Shown here piece by piece: positions 24,023-33,639 of a stretch of 64,000 nucleotides of DNA. The notes under the pieces are model-generated. The model saw only the letters and a list, made by a program, of their open reading frames with translations. It did not search any database and was not told where the DNA came from. Positions within the stretch are counted from its first letter, which is position 1, and every line of letters starts with the position of its first letter. The position numbers and the translations under genes are program-made. The stretch is from assembly GCA_030035585.1 (NCBI GenBank), contig CM057482.1, positions 13,565,001-13,629,000 of the forward strand, given 5' to 3'. This DNA is from Dugong dugon. Its lineage: Eukaryota > Chordata > Mammalia > Sirenia > Dugongidae.

Positions 24023-24172
24023 GATAAACCAAACCAAAGCAGTCGACACTGAGTTGATTTCGACTCACAGCAACTATATAGGACAGAGTAGAACTGCCCC
24101 ATAGGGTTTCTAAAGAGAGAGTGGTGGATTCAAACTGCCGACCTTTTGATTAGCGGCCGTAGCTGTTAAACA
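24023..24172 (-). repeat. AfroSINE (short form)
   Basis: Antisense: 'ataaaccaaaccaaagcagt' tail, 'ataggacagagtagaactgc', 'caaactgccgaccttttgat'. The head is truncated at the right, where MIR sequence begins. Confidence 0.92.
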
Positions 24173-24174
24173 AA

Positions 24175-24390
24175 TTATTGTACACCTATTCTGCCAGGCA
24201 CTAAGCTAGGAGCTTTGTGTATGTTGTCATTAAAACTTCCAAACAACTTTGGAAGGTTAGACTAATAGCCTAAATTTTATGAAAGGTAGCTGAGACTTGA
24301 AAAAGATAATTCACAAAGCTTAGGTGAAGGGATCAAGATTAGAATATAAGTTTGTTTGATTCCAAAGCCAGTTTTCTCCATGCTATATAA
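24175..24390 (-). repeat. MIR SINE
   Basis: Antisense MIR: 'tctgccaggcactaagctag', 'aggtagctgagacttgaa', 'gattccaaagccagttttct'. Confidence 0.75.
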
Positions 24391-24997
24391 GATATTAAAA
24401 GTAAATAAAAAGATGGAAAAGCTATTTTTTAAATTAGTTTAGGAATTTTGTTACATCTTTTATTCTCATTTTCATTTAGAAAAATATCCCTGAATTTTAT
24501 TTTTTAATGGAAATCATTGGAGAAAAATGGGATAAGTGTGTTGAAGTTTACAGACAACTACTAAAGGTCTTTTGTATTCCATTTGTCATTTTAATTTTGA
24601 AGAAAAACTCAATTATTTTTTCAGTCCAGTCTAAATTCCAGGTCTTCGTTGAGATGCATTTTATTAAAATGATGTGTATACTTTGTCTCAAAATTTCTGA
24701 CAATTTCTTAATATTTTGAGGGAGCCAAATTGTTTTTATGTTAAAGAAAATCATTTACAACATCTTCTAAGATGTAGAAAGACCTTCAAAATAGGGTGAA
24801 GATTATAAGAGTTCTCAAAAAGAATGGGCAAAGAAGAAATAAGTAAAATTTCAGAGTTCTTCTAAAATTACTTGAATAAAGAAAAATAAAATGAAGCTGT
24901 AGAGGATTCATGACTTATTTTATTCGTTATTTTCTTCATTGATTCTTATTTTTTGTTGATTTTTATCCTTTCCATATGCTTCAAGCCACTAAAATAT

Positions 24998-25232
24998 TCC
25001 AAAAGAATAACCCAAACCAGATGCCCTGCCGTCGACTCGATTCTGACTCATAGCGACCCTATAGGACAGAGTGGAACTGCCCCATAGGGTTTCTGAGGCT
25101 GCAAGTCTTTATGGAAGTAGACTGCGAGATCTTTCTCCTGCAGAACGGCTGGTGGGTTCAAATTGCTGACCTTTCAGTTAGCAGCCAAGTGCTGTCAACC
25201 ACTGTGCCGCCATGACTCCTCCAAAAGAATAA
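24998..25232 (-). repeat. AfroSINE (long form) with perfect target duplication
   Basis: SINE 25011-25219, antisense, including the central block ('tgaggctgcaagtctttatg', 'gatctttctcctgcagaacg'). Perfect 13-bp duplication TCCAAAAGAATAA at 24998-25010 and 25220-25232. Confidence 0.95.
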
Positions 25233-25389
25233 AGACCTTATTTGAAACATGTTTTCATTTTTATGTAAATATTGATGGTCATGGAAGTAGAATCTTCTCC
25301 ATCTCTTCCTCCCAGGAGATTTGTGACTTTTTACTACATAAATATAAAAATACTTATTTTTCGGAAAATTTTATTTTGGTAAACTATAA

Positions 25390-27092
25390 ATAACAAAATT
25401 TATCATTTTAACAATTTTCAAGTGTACAATTTATTGTGCACATTAATTGCATTCACAGTGTCATGCAACCACCACCCCTATTTCCAAAAGTTTCTCATAA
25501 CCCCAAATAGAAACTCTATATGCGTTGAGCAATAACTCCCCATTCTTCACCCTCCCCATCCCATGGTAATCACTATTCTGTTTTGTCTCTATGAATTAGC
25601 CTATTCTAGATATTTCATGTAAGTGGAATCATATATATTAGTCCTTTTGTGTCTGACTTATTTCACTTAGCGTAGTGTTTTCCAGGTTCATCCATGTCGT
25701 AGCATGTATTAGAACTTCATTCTACCCCACGCCCCCAAGAGACCAATCTCTAGACTTTATTTGATGCAGAGTCTGAGGGTGAGCAAAGAAGGACAGCACA
25801 GGAATGGAATGAGAGGTAGAAGGACTTGGGGAAAGAACAAACCAATTTTGTATAATAGAGAGAGAAAGGAGAGGGCATTCAGGAAGTAAAAGTCACTGGA
25901 GGTGGTGGAAGGGGAACAAATTCTTCAAAGTTTTGACCAGTGAATGGCTTCGGGAGAGTGAACTAATAGAAAACTGGCCAAGAGAACAAAGAGCATATAA
26001 GACATACTGCCATGGGTTATTATACATGGAAGCCTGTTTAATGTCCTTTCAGAAATTTGAGGAAAAAATCAAAGTGTTTTAAATAGTTTTTAATCACTTT
26101 TTGGCTTCTTTGGACTATGCGTCATTCTATAACTGGTTCTAGGACTGGACCGTGTGGATTATGGCTTCAGTAAGGTTACATGGGATGTCACTGAATTGTC
26201 CGCGTAGAAACTGTTAAATTGGTATATGTTATGCTATGTATATTCTCAACAATAACAAAATATTTTTTTAAAAAAGAACTTCATTCTAATAATCTATTTT
26301 ATGTATATACTGCATTTTGTTTATCCTTTCATCTATTGATGGGCACTTGGATTGTTTAACCTTTTAGCAGTTGTGAATAATATCTCCGTGAGCATTGGTG
26401 TACAAGTTTCTGTTTGAGTCCCTGTTGTCAGTTCTTTTTGGGTATATACCTAGGAGTGGCATTGCTGGGTCATATGGTGTAATTCTTCGTTTAACTTTTT
26501 GAGGACCATAGCAGTACCACTTTATATTCCTACCAGCAATGCATGAGGGTTCCAGTTCCTTCCCATCCAACACTTGTCATTTTGTTTTTATTTTTCCTGA
26601 TAATAACCATCCTAGTGATTGTGAAGTATCTCATTGTGGTTTTGATTTATATATTCTTATGACTGATAATATTAACCATATCTTCATGTGCTTATTGGCC
26701 ATTTGTGTATCTTTAGAGATATGTCTATTCAGATTCTTTACCCATTTTTAATGGGTCTCATTGTTGTTAAGTTGTAGTAGTTCTTTATAGATTCTGAATA
26801 TTAATCCCTTAGCTATATGATTTGCAAATACTTCCTCCTATTCTGTAGGTTGCCTTTTTACTCTCTTGATAAAGTTCTTTGATGCACAAAAGTTTTTAAT
26901 TTTGGTGACGTCCCATTTGTTTTTCCTTTTGTTGCTCGTGCTTTTGGTGTCAAATCTAAGAATTCATTGGTAATCCAAGGTCATGAAGATGTACGCCTAT
27001 TTTTTCTTCCAGAGTTTTATGCTTTTAGTTTTTACACTTAGGTCACTGGTTCATTTTGAATTAATTTCTGTATATGGTGTGAGGGTAGGGGT
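25390..27092 (-). mobile_element. Old L1: 3' UTR to ORF2, antisense
   Basis: Starts with 3' UTR 'ttcaagtgtacaatttattg' and 'catgcaaccaccacccctat'. After the insertion at 25725-26274 it continues into ORF2: minus-strand translation near 26364-26573 gives ITPYDPAMPLLGIYPK, the conserved L1 C-terminal motif. It ends at 'tgtgagggtaggggtcc', where the L1 orientation flips. No intact frame. Confidence 0.85.
25711..26288 (+). mobile_element. L1 3' end nested in older L1, with 14-bp duplication
   Basis: A 550-bp insert (25725-26274) flanked by a perfect duplication AGAACTTCATTCTA (25711-25724, 26275-26288). Its 3' end, 'aactgttaaattggtatatg', 'tgctatgtatattctcaaca' and an A-rich tract, matches the internal A-tract junction of the younger L1 3' UTR (45500-45574). 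It is therefore an earlier L1 subfamily inserted in sense into an antisense L1. Confidence 0.85.
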
Positions 27093-27465
27093 CCCACATA
27101 CAAAAGAATGAAGAACTTCTTTACGAGGAATGAATAAACATTTTTATCCTCAAATTCATATGGAATTACAAGGCACTCTTAATAGCTAAAAAAAAATCTT
27201 GAAAATGAATAAAAATGTTGGAGGACTCATACTTCCCAATCAAAACTTACTTGTGATCACAGCTACAGCAATCTAAACAGTGTGATACTGGTATAAGGAC
27301 AGACATATAGACCAATGGAAAAGAACTGAGAATTCAGAAATCATACACCTATGGTCATTTGACTTTCAACCAGGGCACCAAGACCGTTCGATGGGAAAAG
27401 AATAATCTCTTCAACAGATGGTGCTGGGACAACTGGATATCCACATACAAAAGAATGAAGTTCTT
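27093..27465 (+). mobile_element. Inverted L1 ORF2 segment
   Basis: Sense L1 ORF2 between two antisense L1 blocks; it encodes the regions normally reading '[10 protein letters not shown]' and 'WYWYKDRHIDQW' and the sequence before 'WCW'. The 20-mer CCACATACAAAAGAATGAAG occurs at both edges (near 27094 and 27440). The arrangement fits 5' inversion (twin priming) or a later rearrangement. Confidence 0.75.
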
Positions 27466-28200
27466 CTGAAAAATTTGCCTTTCTGGATATTTCATATAAA
27501 TGAAATTGTATAGTATGTGGAGTTTTGTATCTAGCTTCTTCCACCTAGCATAATGTTTTTAAGGTTCATCCATGTTATAGAATGTTTCAGAACTTCATTT
27601 GTTTTTATGGCTGAATAATATTCCTTTGTATGTATATACCACATTTTGTTTATTCATTCATCTGTTGATGGACATTTGGGTTTTTTTTTTTTTGCTATTA
27701 TGAAAAATGGCTAAGTACATCCATGCACAAGTTTTTAGATGGATGTTTTCATTTCTCTTGAAGTATATACCAGGCAGTGGAATTTTTCAGTCATGTGGTA
27801 ACTTTATGCTTGACCTTTGAGGAACTGCTAGACTGTTTTTCAAAGTGGTTGCACCATTTAACATCCCCACCAGTAATGTATGAGGGTTCCCATTTCTCCA
27901 CATCCATCCTAGTGAGTAGTATATCCAGTATAGCGTTGACTAGAAATGGCTAGAGCAGACACCCTTGTCTTGTTCCTTAGAGGGAAAGCATCTAGTCTTT
28001 TCACCATTAAATATGATGTTAGCTGTGTTTTTTTCTGTTGATGCCCTTTGTCAAATTGAGGAAGTTCCCTTCTATTCTTAGTTTGTTGAATATTTTTATC
28101 ATGAAAGCATGTTAGATTTTATTAAATGGTTTTTCTGCATCTATTGAGATGATCATGTGTTTTTTGTCTTCCATTCTGTTATTATCTGTATTTGGTAGTC
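27466..28200 (-). mobile_element. Old L1, antisense, internally deleted
   Basis: Begins in the 3' UTR ('aacttcatttgtttttatgg', 'tgatggacatttgggttt'). Near 27910 it jumps to the antisense RT region ('cagacacccttgtcttgttc'), omitting most of ORF2. Confidence 0.75.
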
Positions 28201-28214
28201 TTTAATATCTTTTA

Positions 28215-28290
28215 TTATTGTTGGTTGCCGTGGACTTGATTCCGACTCATAGTGACCCCATATGTGCAGAGTAGAACTCTGTTTAATATT
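28215..28290 (-). repeat. AfroSINE fragment
   Basis: 'ttgttggttgccgtggactt', 'gattccgactcatagtgacc' and 'gtgcagagtagaactct': the 3' third of an antisense AfroSINE. Confidence 0.85.
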
Positions 28291-28299
28291 TAAAGTTCT

Positions 28300-29210
28300 T
28301 TATCTGTATATCTATATAAAATCTATAGAGAAATACATTGATTGCTTTTTGTATGTTAAACCAGTAGTTTTGGGATTTTATCTGATTTTGGGTGACCTGT
28401 CCTACCACCAAGATGAGTAATAAAAAGTCCCCTATTTTCCACTTCTGGCATTTTTGTTTTTTATGTTCAATTCTTTAACCCATCTGAATTTTATTTTTAT
28501 GTATATGGGAGTAAGGTTCCAATTTTATTTTCTCCAAAACTTTCTTTGCATGAAATCTTTTTCTGGGCCTTATTCTATTCCACTGATCTATTTGTGTATT
28601 TCTCCAGTAATATGGCATTATTGTATTTAAATTTTTTATTGTAAAAATTTTAAATATGATATTTAAAAAAATCAAAAGTTACCAAAGGATTTATAGGAAA
28701 ATCTCTCTCCCACCATTATCCCAAACTCAGGTGTTGTTTTCAGTTCCTTTTATATCTTTCCAGAGATAGTTCTCTGCATATACAAACATATTTGCCTCAA
28801 TCTCTTTTTTAGAAGCTGGTTAGTATTTGATTGATTGAACCATATTTTTTATTAAATATTCTACTGATTGACATTTAGGTTGTTTCTTGCTATTAAAAAC
28901 AATGCTTCAGAGAACCCCCCCGCCCCCTGCCCCCCGCCCGAGTCTCACTGTGCATATGTTTCAACATTTCCAATATTTTTTATAGGATGGATAAACTCCT
29001 AGAGATAGAATATACATTTAAAAATTTGGTAGATGTTGCCAAATTACCCTCCATAGAAGGTTTGTGCTAATTTACAGTCCCATGGGCTATGTAATAGTGT
29101 TTTCTCCCCTATTCCCTCAAAAGTTCTTTCTTTGTGTTATAAATCTTGGTTATCCAAATTAATAGGTGAAAATTTTTAACTCATTATAGTTTCAACTTTT
29201 TTTTTTCATT
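28300..29210 (-). repeat. Old L1/HAL1-like fragments, antisense
   Basis: Minus-strand translation at 28475-28675 contains YYWRNTQIDQWNRI, an L1 ORF2 motif. 28680-29210 looks like the 3' end of another old L1 ('tgttgccaaattaccctcca', 'cagtcccatgggctatgtaa'). Confidence 0.6.
28915..28940 (-). other. C-rich tract, G-quadruplex motif on minus strand
   Basis: The minus strand has four G-runs of at least three (GGGCGGGGGGCAGGGGGCGGGG) within 26 bp, in AT-rich L1 sequence. Confidence 0.7.
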
Positions 29211-29249
29211 TATGAGTGAGGGTAAAGGGTTTTTAAAAAATATTTTTGA

Positions 29250-29338
29250 AGGTGCCCTGGTGGCACAATGGTTAATTGCTTGTTTGCTAACTGAAAGGTA
29301 GGCAGTTCAAACCAACCCAGTGGCTTCACAGGAGAAAG
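29250..29338 (+). repeat. AfroSINE 5' part fused to a second SINE
   Basis: 'ggtgccctggtggcacaatg' to 'acaggagaaagacctagcga' is the tRNA-like head and start of the body of an AfroSINE. At 'agcgatctggtgattcagtg' it passes directly into a tRNA-Gly head. Confidence 0.85.
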
Positions 29339-29830
29339 ACCTAGCGATCTGGTGATTCAGTGGTAGAATTCTCAACCTTGCCCTCAGGAGAATCCGGTTT
29401 GATTCTTGGCCAGTACACCTCATGTGCAGCCACCACCTGTCTGTCGTTGGAGGCTTGCGTGTTGCTATGATGCTGAACAGGTTTTAGTGGAGCTTCTAGA
29501 TGGAGACAGGCTAGGAAGAAAGGTCTAGTGATATACTTCTGAAAATCAGCTAATGAAAACCCTATGAATCACAGTGGTCCAATCATGGGGATGGCACAGG
29601 ACAAGTCTCTATTTGTGTTGTGTGTACCCTTTGTTTCTGTGAAAAAATGGCTCCTAAAAAGTATTCAGTTGGTCAGAGCAGTTCCTCAAAGGCTAAGTGT
29701 TAGGGGGTTGAGGAGAGCAAGAGGAAGGAGTTCAAGGCTAAGGGATGGCTGGCTAGCTATGTAAAGTGCTACAGCTTCATTTCATTGTGTTCTGCATGGG
29801 GTCACCACTGACTCAACAACAGCTAACAAC
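29339..29830 (+). repeat. tRNA-Gly-headed SINE with a Tigger-like insert
   Basis: The head 'tggtgattcagtggtagaat' plus 'ggtttgattcttggccagta' resembles tRNA-Gly. The body ('catgtgcagccaccacctgt', 'gtgttgctatgatgctgaac') leads to 'gcaggacaag' at about 29607. The RTE-type end resumes at about 29783 ('gttctgcatggggtcaccac') and finishes 'aacagctaacaacaata'. The intervening roughly 175 bp is not SINE: it holds an ATG followed by APKKYSVGQSSSSKAK, like a Tigger transposase N-terminus. 29670-29780 matches 30175-30275 inside the Tigger downstream. Confidence 0.8.
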
Positions 29831-29917
29831 AATAGTCCTTAGTCAGAATGTGGTTTCAGGATATTTTCTTCCAGTTTGTAGCTTGTTTTTTTCTTTTTTT
29901 AACTTGATTTTTTTAAA

Positions 29918-30601
29918 TACAGTCAGCCTTCCGTATCCTCAGCTTCCACATCTGCAGATTCAGCCAACCACGGATAGAAAATATGCAGGGGGAAAAAAAA
30001 GTTCCAAAAAGCAAAACATGAATTTACTGAGAGCACTATGATGAATCCACACGAATGAGGTAATGTGTAGGCGTACCCTGCTGTAGCCTTCTACCATCTC
30101 ACAGATCCTCAGTCTCTCTCCAGCACTTGTTGTTTTAGCATTGTTCCCCCCTAGTTTATTTGCTGTTTGTGTGCAGTCCCTCAAAGGCTAAGTGTGAAGG
30201 GATTGAGGAGAGCAAGAGGAAGGAGTTTAAGGCTAGTAAGGGATGACTGGCTAGCTATGCAAAGTGCTACAGCCTCAAGAACTTAAAGATCACGGGAGAG
30301 TTGGCATCGGCTGATGCCCAGGCAGCATCAGCATTCCCAGAAGAGCCCAAGCACCTCAGTGAAGAGGAAGGCTACCTTCCAGAGCAAGCCTTCAGTTGTG
30401 ATGAAACAACTGTTTACATAGCATTTACATTGTATTAGGTATTATAGGTAATATAGAGGTAATTTAGAGTATATGGGAGGATTTGCGTAGGTTATATGCA
30501 AATACTACATCATTTTATATAAGGGACTTGAGCATCTTTGGATTTTGGTATCCACAAGGGTCCTGGAACCGATCCCCTGTGGATATCAAGGGATGACAGT
30601 A
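29918..30601 (+). mobile_element. Tigger-like (pogo) DNA transposon, internally deleted
   Basis: Terminal inverted repeats CAGTCAGCCTTCCGTATCC (left, from 29920) and GGATATCAAGGGATGACAG (right, to 30599) are bounded by TA dinucleotides. The right end carries the Tigger landmark 'tttacatagcatttacattg'. Inside are transposase remnants, for example HLSEEEGYLPEQAF near 30350 and a segment at 30175-30275. At about 680 bp it is non-autonomous. Confidence 0.9.
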
Positions 30602-30777
30602 ATTAATGGATTTACAGGAATTTGCAAGAAATGAACAGGGACAATCTGTGCCCTCTTCACCTAGACTTCTCCAGTGTTAACATCTTTCATAACTGTAGTA
30701 AAATATCAAAACTAGGAAATTAACATTGTTATAATCCGCAGAGTTTATTCACATATCACCAGTTATAAACACACTCA

Positions 30778-30987
30778 GGAGCCCTGGTGGCACAAGTGGT
30801 TAAACACTCAGCTGCAAACCACAAGGTTGGTGATTTGAACCCACGTAGCAGCTCCTCAGGAGGAAGACCTGGAGACCCGATTCCCTAAAGAATACAGCAA
30901 AGAAAACCCTATAGGACAGTTCTGCTCTGTCACATAGGGTTGCTGTGAGTCGAAATTGACTTGACGGCACCTAACGACAACAGCAGC
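30778..30987 (+). repeat. AfroSINE (long form)
   Basis: 'gagccctggtggcacaagtg', 'ctgcaaaccacaaggttggt', 'ctcaggaggaagacctggag', 'catagggttgctgtgagtcg', ending 'ggcacctaacgacaacagca'. Near full length, inside the L1 3' UTR. Confidence 0.95.
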
Positions 30988-31354
30988 GTTTGTTTGTGTG
31001 TATGTATACATGTAACTCTGTGCAATTTTATCATATGTGTAATTCTTAACACAATCAAGATACTTTACTAGCACCACAAGTCTCCCACTTGTGACCCCTG
31101 TATAGCCACAGCTATTCTCTTCCCTAACCTCCAGCAAGCAATAATCAGTTCTCTAGCTCTATAATGATGTATGTTTCATGTTATATAAAAGGAATCATGC
31201 AGTGTGTATCCTTTTAAGATTGGCTTTTCTCACTCAGCCTAATTTCTTTGAAATTATCCAAGTTGTTGTGTATCAATATTTGTTTTTGTTATATATTTTT
31301 TTAAACTGCTAAGTAGCATTCCATCATATGAATGTACCTATTGGAGGACATTTG

Positions 31355-31930
31355 GGCAGTGTGGTTAGGGTTGTATGTCAACTTGGCTGATCTGTGATTC
31401 TCAGGGTTTGGCAGTTACATAATGATTTAAGTTGGCAGTTATATAAATGATGCAGTTATCCTCCATTTTGTGATATAATTTAATCACCACCAAGATTTGA
31501 TCTGATGTGATCAGCCAGTCAGTTGTAAGGGGAGTTTCCTTGGGAGTGTGGCCTGCATCCAGTATATATGGACATTCTGGCAAAGCTCTCTGGCTTTTCC
31601 TTGCTCTGGATCCTGCATCTGGCTCATCATCATCTGACCTCTGGTTCTTGAGACTTGAGCCAGTGACCTGCCATATTGCCTTCTGATCTTGGGGTGAGCC
31701 AGCAGCCTGCCGTTCGACCTGCCATTCTTGTGTTTATTAGCCCCTGCAGCTGCGTGAGTCAGGAAAAGCCTTTAGCCTGATGCCTAACCCAGCGAGACTT
31801 GGGACTTGCCAGCCTCTACAACCATGTGAGCCATTTCCTTGAGATAAGTCTCTCTATATATAAATATATACATACACACACATACTTCAGTGGTTTTGCT
31901 TCTCTGGAGAACCCAGCTTAAGACAGATAG
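31355..31930 (+). mobile_element. ERVL/MaLR-like solo LTR in L1
   Basis: 566 bp from TGTGGTTAGGG (31360) to TTAAGACA (31925). Flanking pentamers GGCAG and GATAG are each one change from the L1 sequence expected here (GGTAG), consistent with a 5-bp duplication. No coding sequence. Family not named. Confidence 0.6.
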
Positions 31931-32875
31931 TTTTTAGTTTTTGGCTGTTACTAATGAAGTTTTGTTGTGAACATTCATGTATACAAGTTTCTGTGTGAAA
32001 ATAAGTTTTTATTTCTCTGTACATTAAAATGTTCATGTCCAGGTCTTTCTGTGGACATAAGTTTCCTTTTCTCTGGGATAAATGCCCAAGAGTGCAATTG
32101 CTGGGCCATATGGTAAGTTTGTTTTTAGTTTTAAACAGAACTGCCAGGCTGTTTTACATAGTGGCTATACCATTTTACATTCCCACCAGCCATGAACCAT
32201 CCAGTTGCTCAGCATTTCTCCAGGTGATGATGTTATCACTATTTTTTATTTTAGCCCTTCTGATAGGTGTGTAGTAATATCTCATTGTGATTTTAATTTG
32301 TATTTCCCTAATTGTTAATGATGTTGAACAGCTTTTTATGTACTTATTTGATATCTGAATATCCTCTTCAGTGAAATATCTCTTCATATCTCCTATTTCC
32401 TAATTAGAGCCGTTTTTTTTGTTTTTTACGGTTGAGTTTTGACAGTTTTTTTATATAGTTAAGATACTAGTTGTCAGATAAGCAGTTTGTAAATATTCTC
32501 TTCCACACTATAGCTTGTCTTTTCATCCTTTTAAATAGTCTTTGCCCATCAAAATACTTAATTTTGATAAATCCAATTTATTGATTTTTTTTTTTTTCTT
32601 TCTTTTAAAGATCTTGCTTTTGGTTGTAAAGCCTAAGAATGCTTAGCCCTAGATCTGGAAGATTTCTCCTATGTTTTTATAAGAGTTTTATATTTTACAT
32701 TTAAATCTGTGTTTCTTTTGCTGTTAATTTTTGTGTAAGGTGTGAGGTTTAGGTTGAGGTTCATTTTTTTTCTTTTCCCCCTGCCTATGGCTATCTAATT
32801 ATTCCAGCACCATTTTTTGAAAAATTTGTCTTTCTTCCACTGAGTTGCTTTTGTGCCTTTGTCAAAAATGAGTTG

Positions 32876-33109
32876 TTTGTACTTGTGTGGAAGGTCCCTG
32901 GGTGGCAGAAGCAGTTTGTGCTCAACTGTTAACTGAAAGGTTAGTGTTTGAACCCACCGCTGTGTAAGAAGGCCTGGCAATCTGCTTCTATAAAGATTAC
33001 AGCCAAAAAAGCTTTATGGAGCTTTGTTCTACTCTGTAACACATGGGGTCACCATAAGTTGGAAGCCACTCGATGGCAGCGGGTTGGGATTTTTGTTTTG
33101 TACTTCTGT
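32876..33109 (+). repeat. AfroSINE (long form) with target duplication
   Basis: SINE 32890-33095: 'ggtccctgggtggcagaagc', 'ggcctggcaatctgcttcta', 'cacatggggtcaccataagt', 'ctcgatggcagcgggttggg'. Flanking TTTGTACTTGTGTG and TTTGTACTTCTGTG differ at one position. Confidence 0.95.
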
Positions 33110-33639
33110 GAGTCTGTTCCTGGGTTACTTGTGTGAATTTATTTTTCTGGGTTCTCTATTCTGTCCCATTGATTTAGTTATCTGTCTCTCTATCATTGCC
33201 ACATGGTCTTAATTGCTGTAGCTTTATAATAAGCCTTAATAATGGGGAGTGATTTCTCCTACTTTGGTTTTTTTGCTGTAAAATTCTTTTAGCTATTCTA
33301 GTTCTTCTGCCTTTATATGTAATTTTAGAATTTTCTTGTCTCTACAAAAAAAAAAAAACTTGCTGTAATTTTCGTAGGAATTGCATTAAACCTATAGATT
33401 AATTTAGGGAAAATTAACATTTTTTTATATGTTAAGTTTTCAATTATGTGAACATGGCATATCTTTCCATTTATTTAGTTCTTCTTTCATTTCGTTCATC
33501 AGCATTTTGTAGTTTTCAGTATAAAAGTCTTATACTAATTTTGTTCGATTTATACATTATTCTGAGGTATTATAAATGTTATTTTATTTATAATTTGGAT
33601 TTCCATGTGTTCATTGCTATATATAGATGTTCGGTTGAT

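Larger units (their letters stand above)
30605..33638 (-). mobile_element. Old L1, antisense, carrying three later insertions
   Basis: 3' UTR at the left ('aatctgtgccctcttcacct', 'cctccagcaagcaataatca'), then ORF2 ('caagagtgcaattgctgggc', 'agcagtttgtaaatattctc', and minus-strand KKWCWNN near 32795). Inserted are an AfroSINE (30778-30985), an LTR (31360-31925) and another AfroSINE (32890-33095). It ends where the next L1's 3' end begins at about 33640. Frames are broken. Confidence 0.85.

Noticed and set aside
29339-29410. tRNA-Gly gene
   Set aside because: tRNA-like only as a SINE head: stems are imperfect, and body and RTE-type tail follow directly. The same holds for the tRNA-Asn-like AfroSINE heads.
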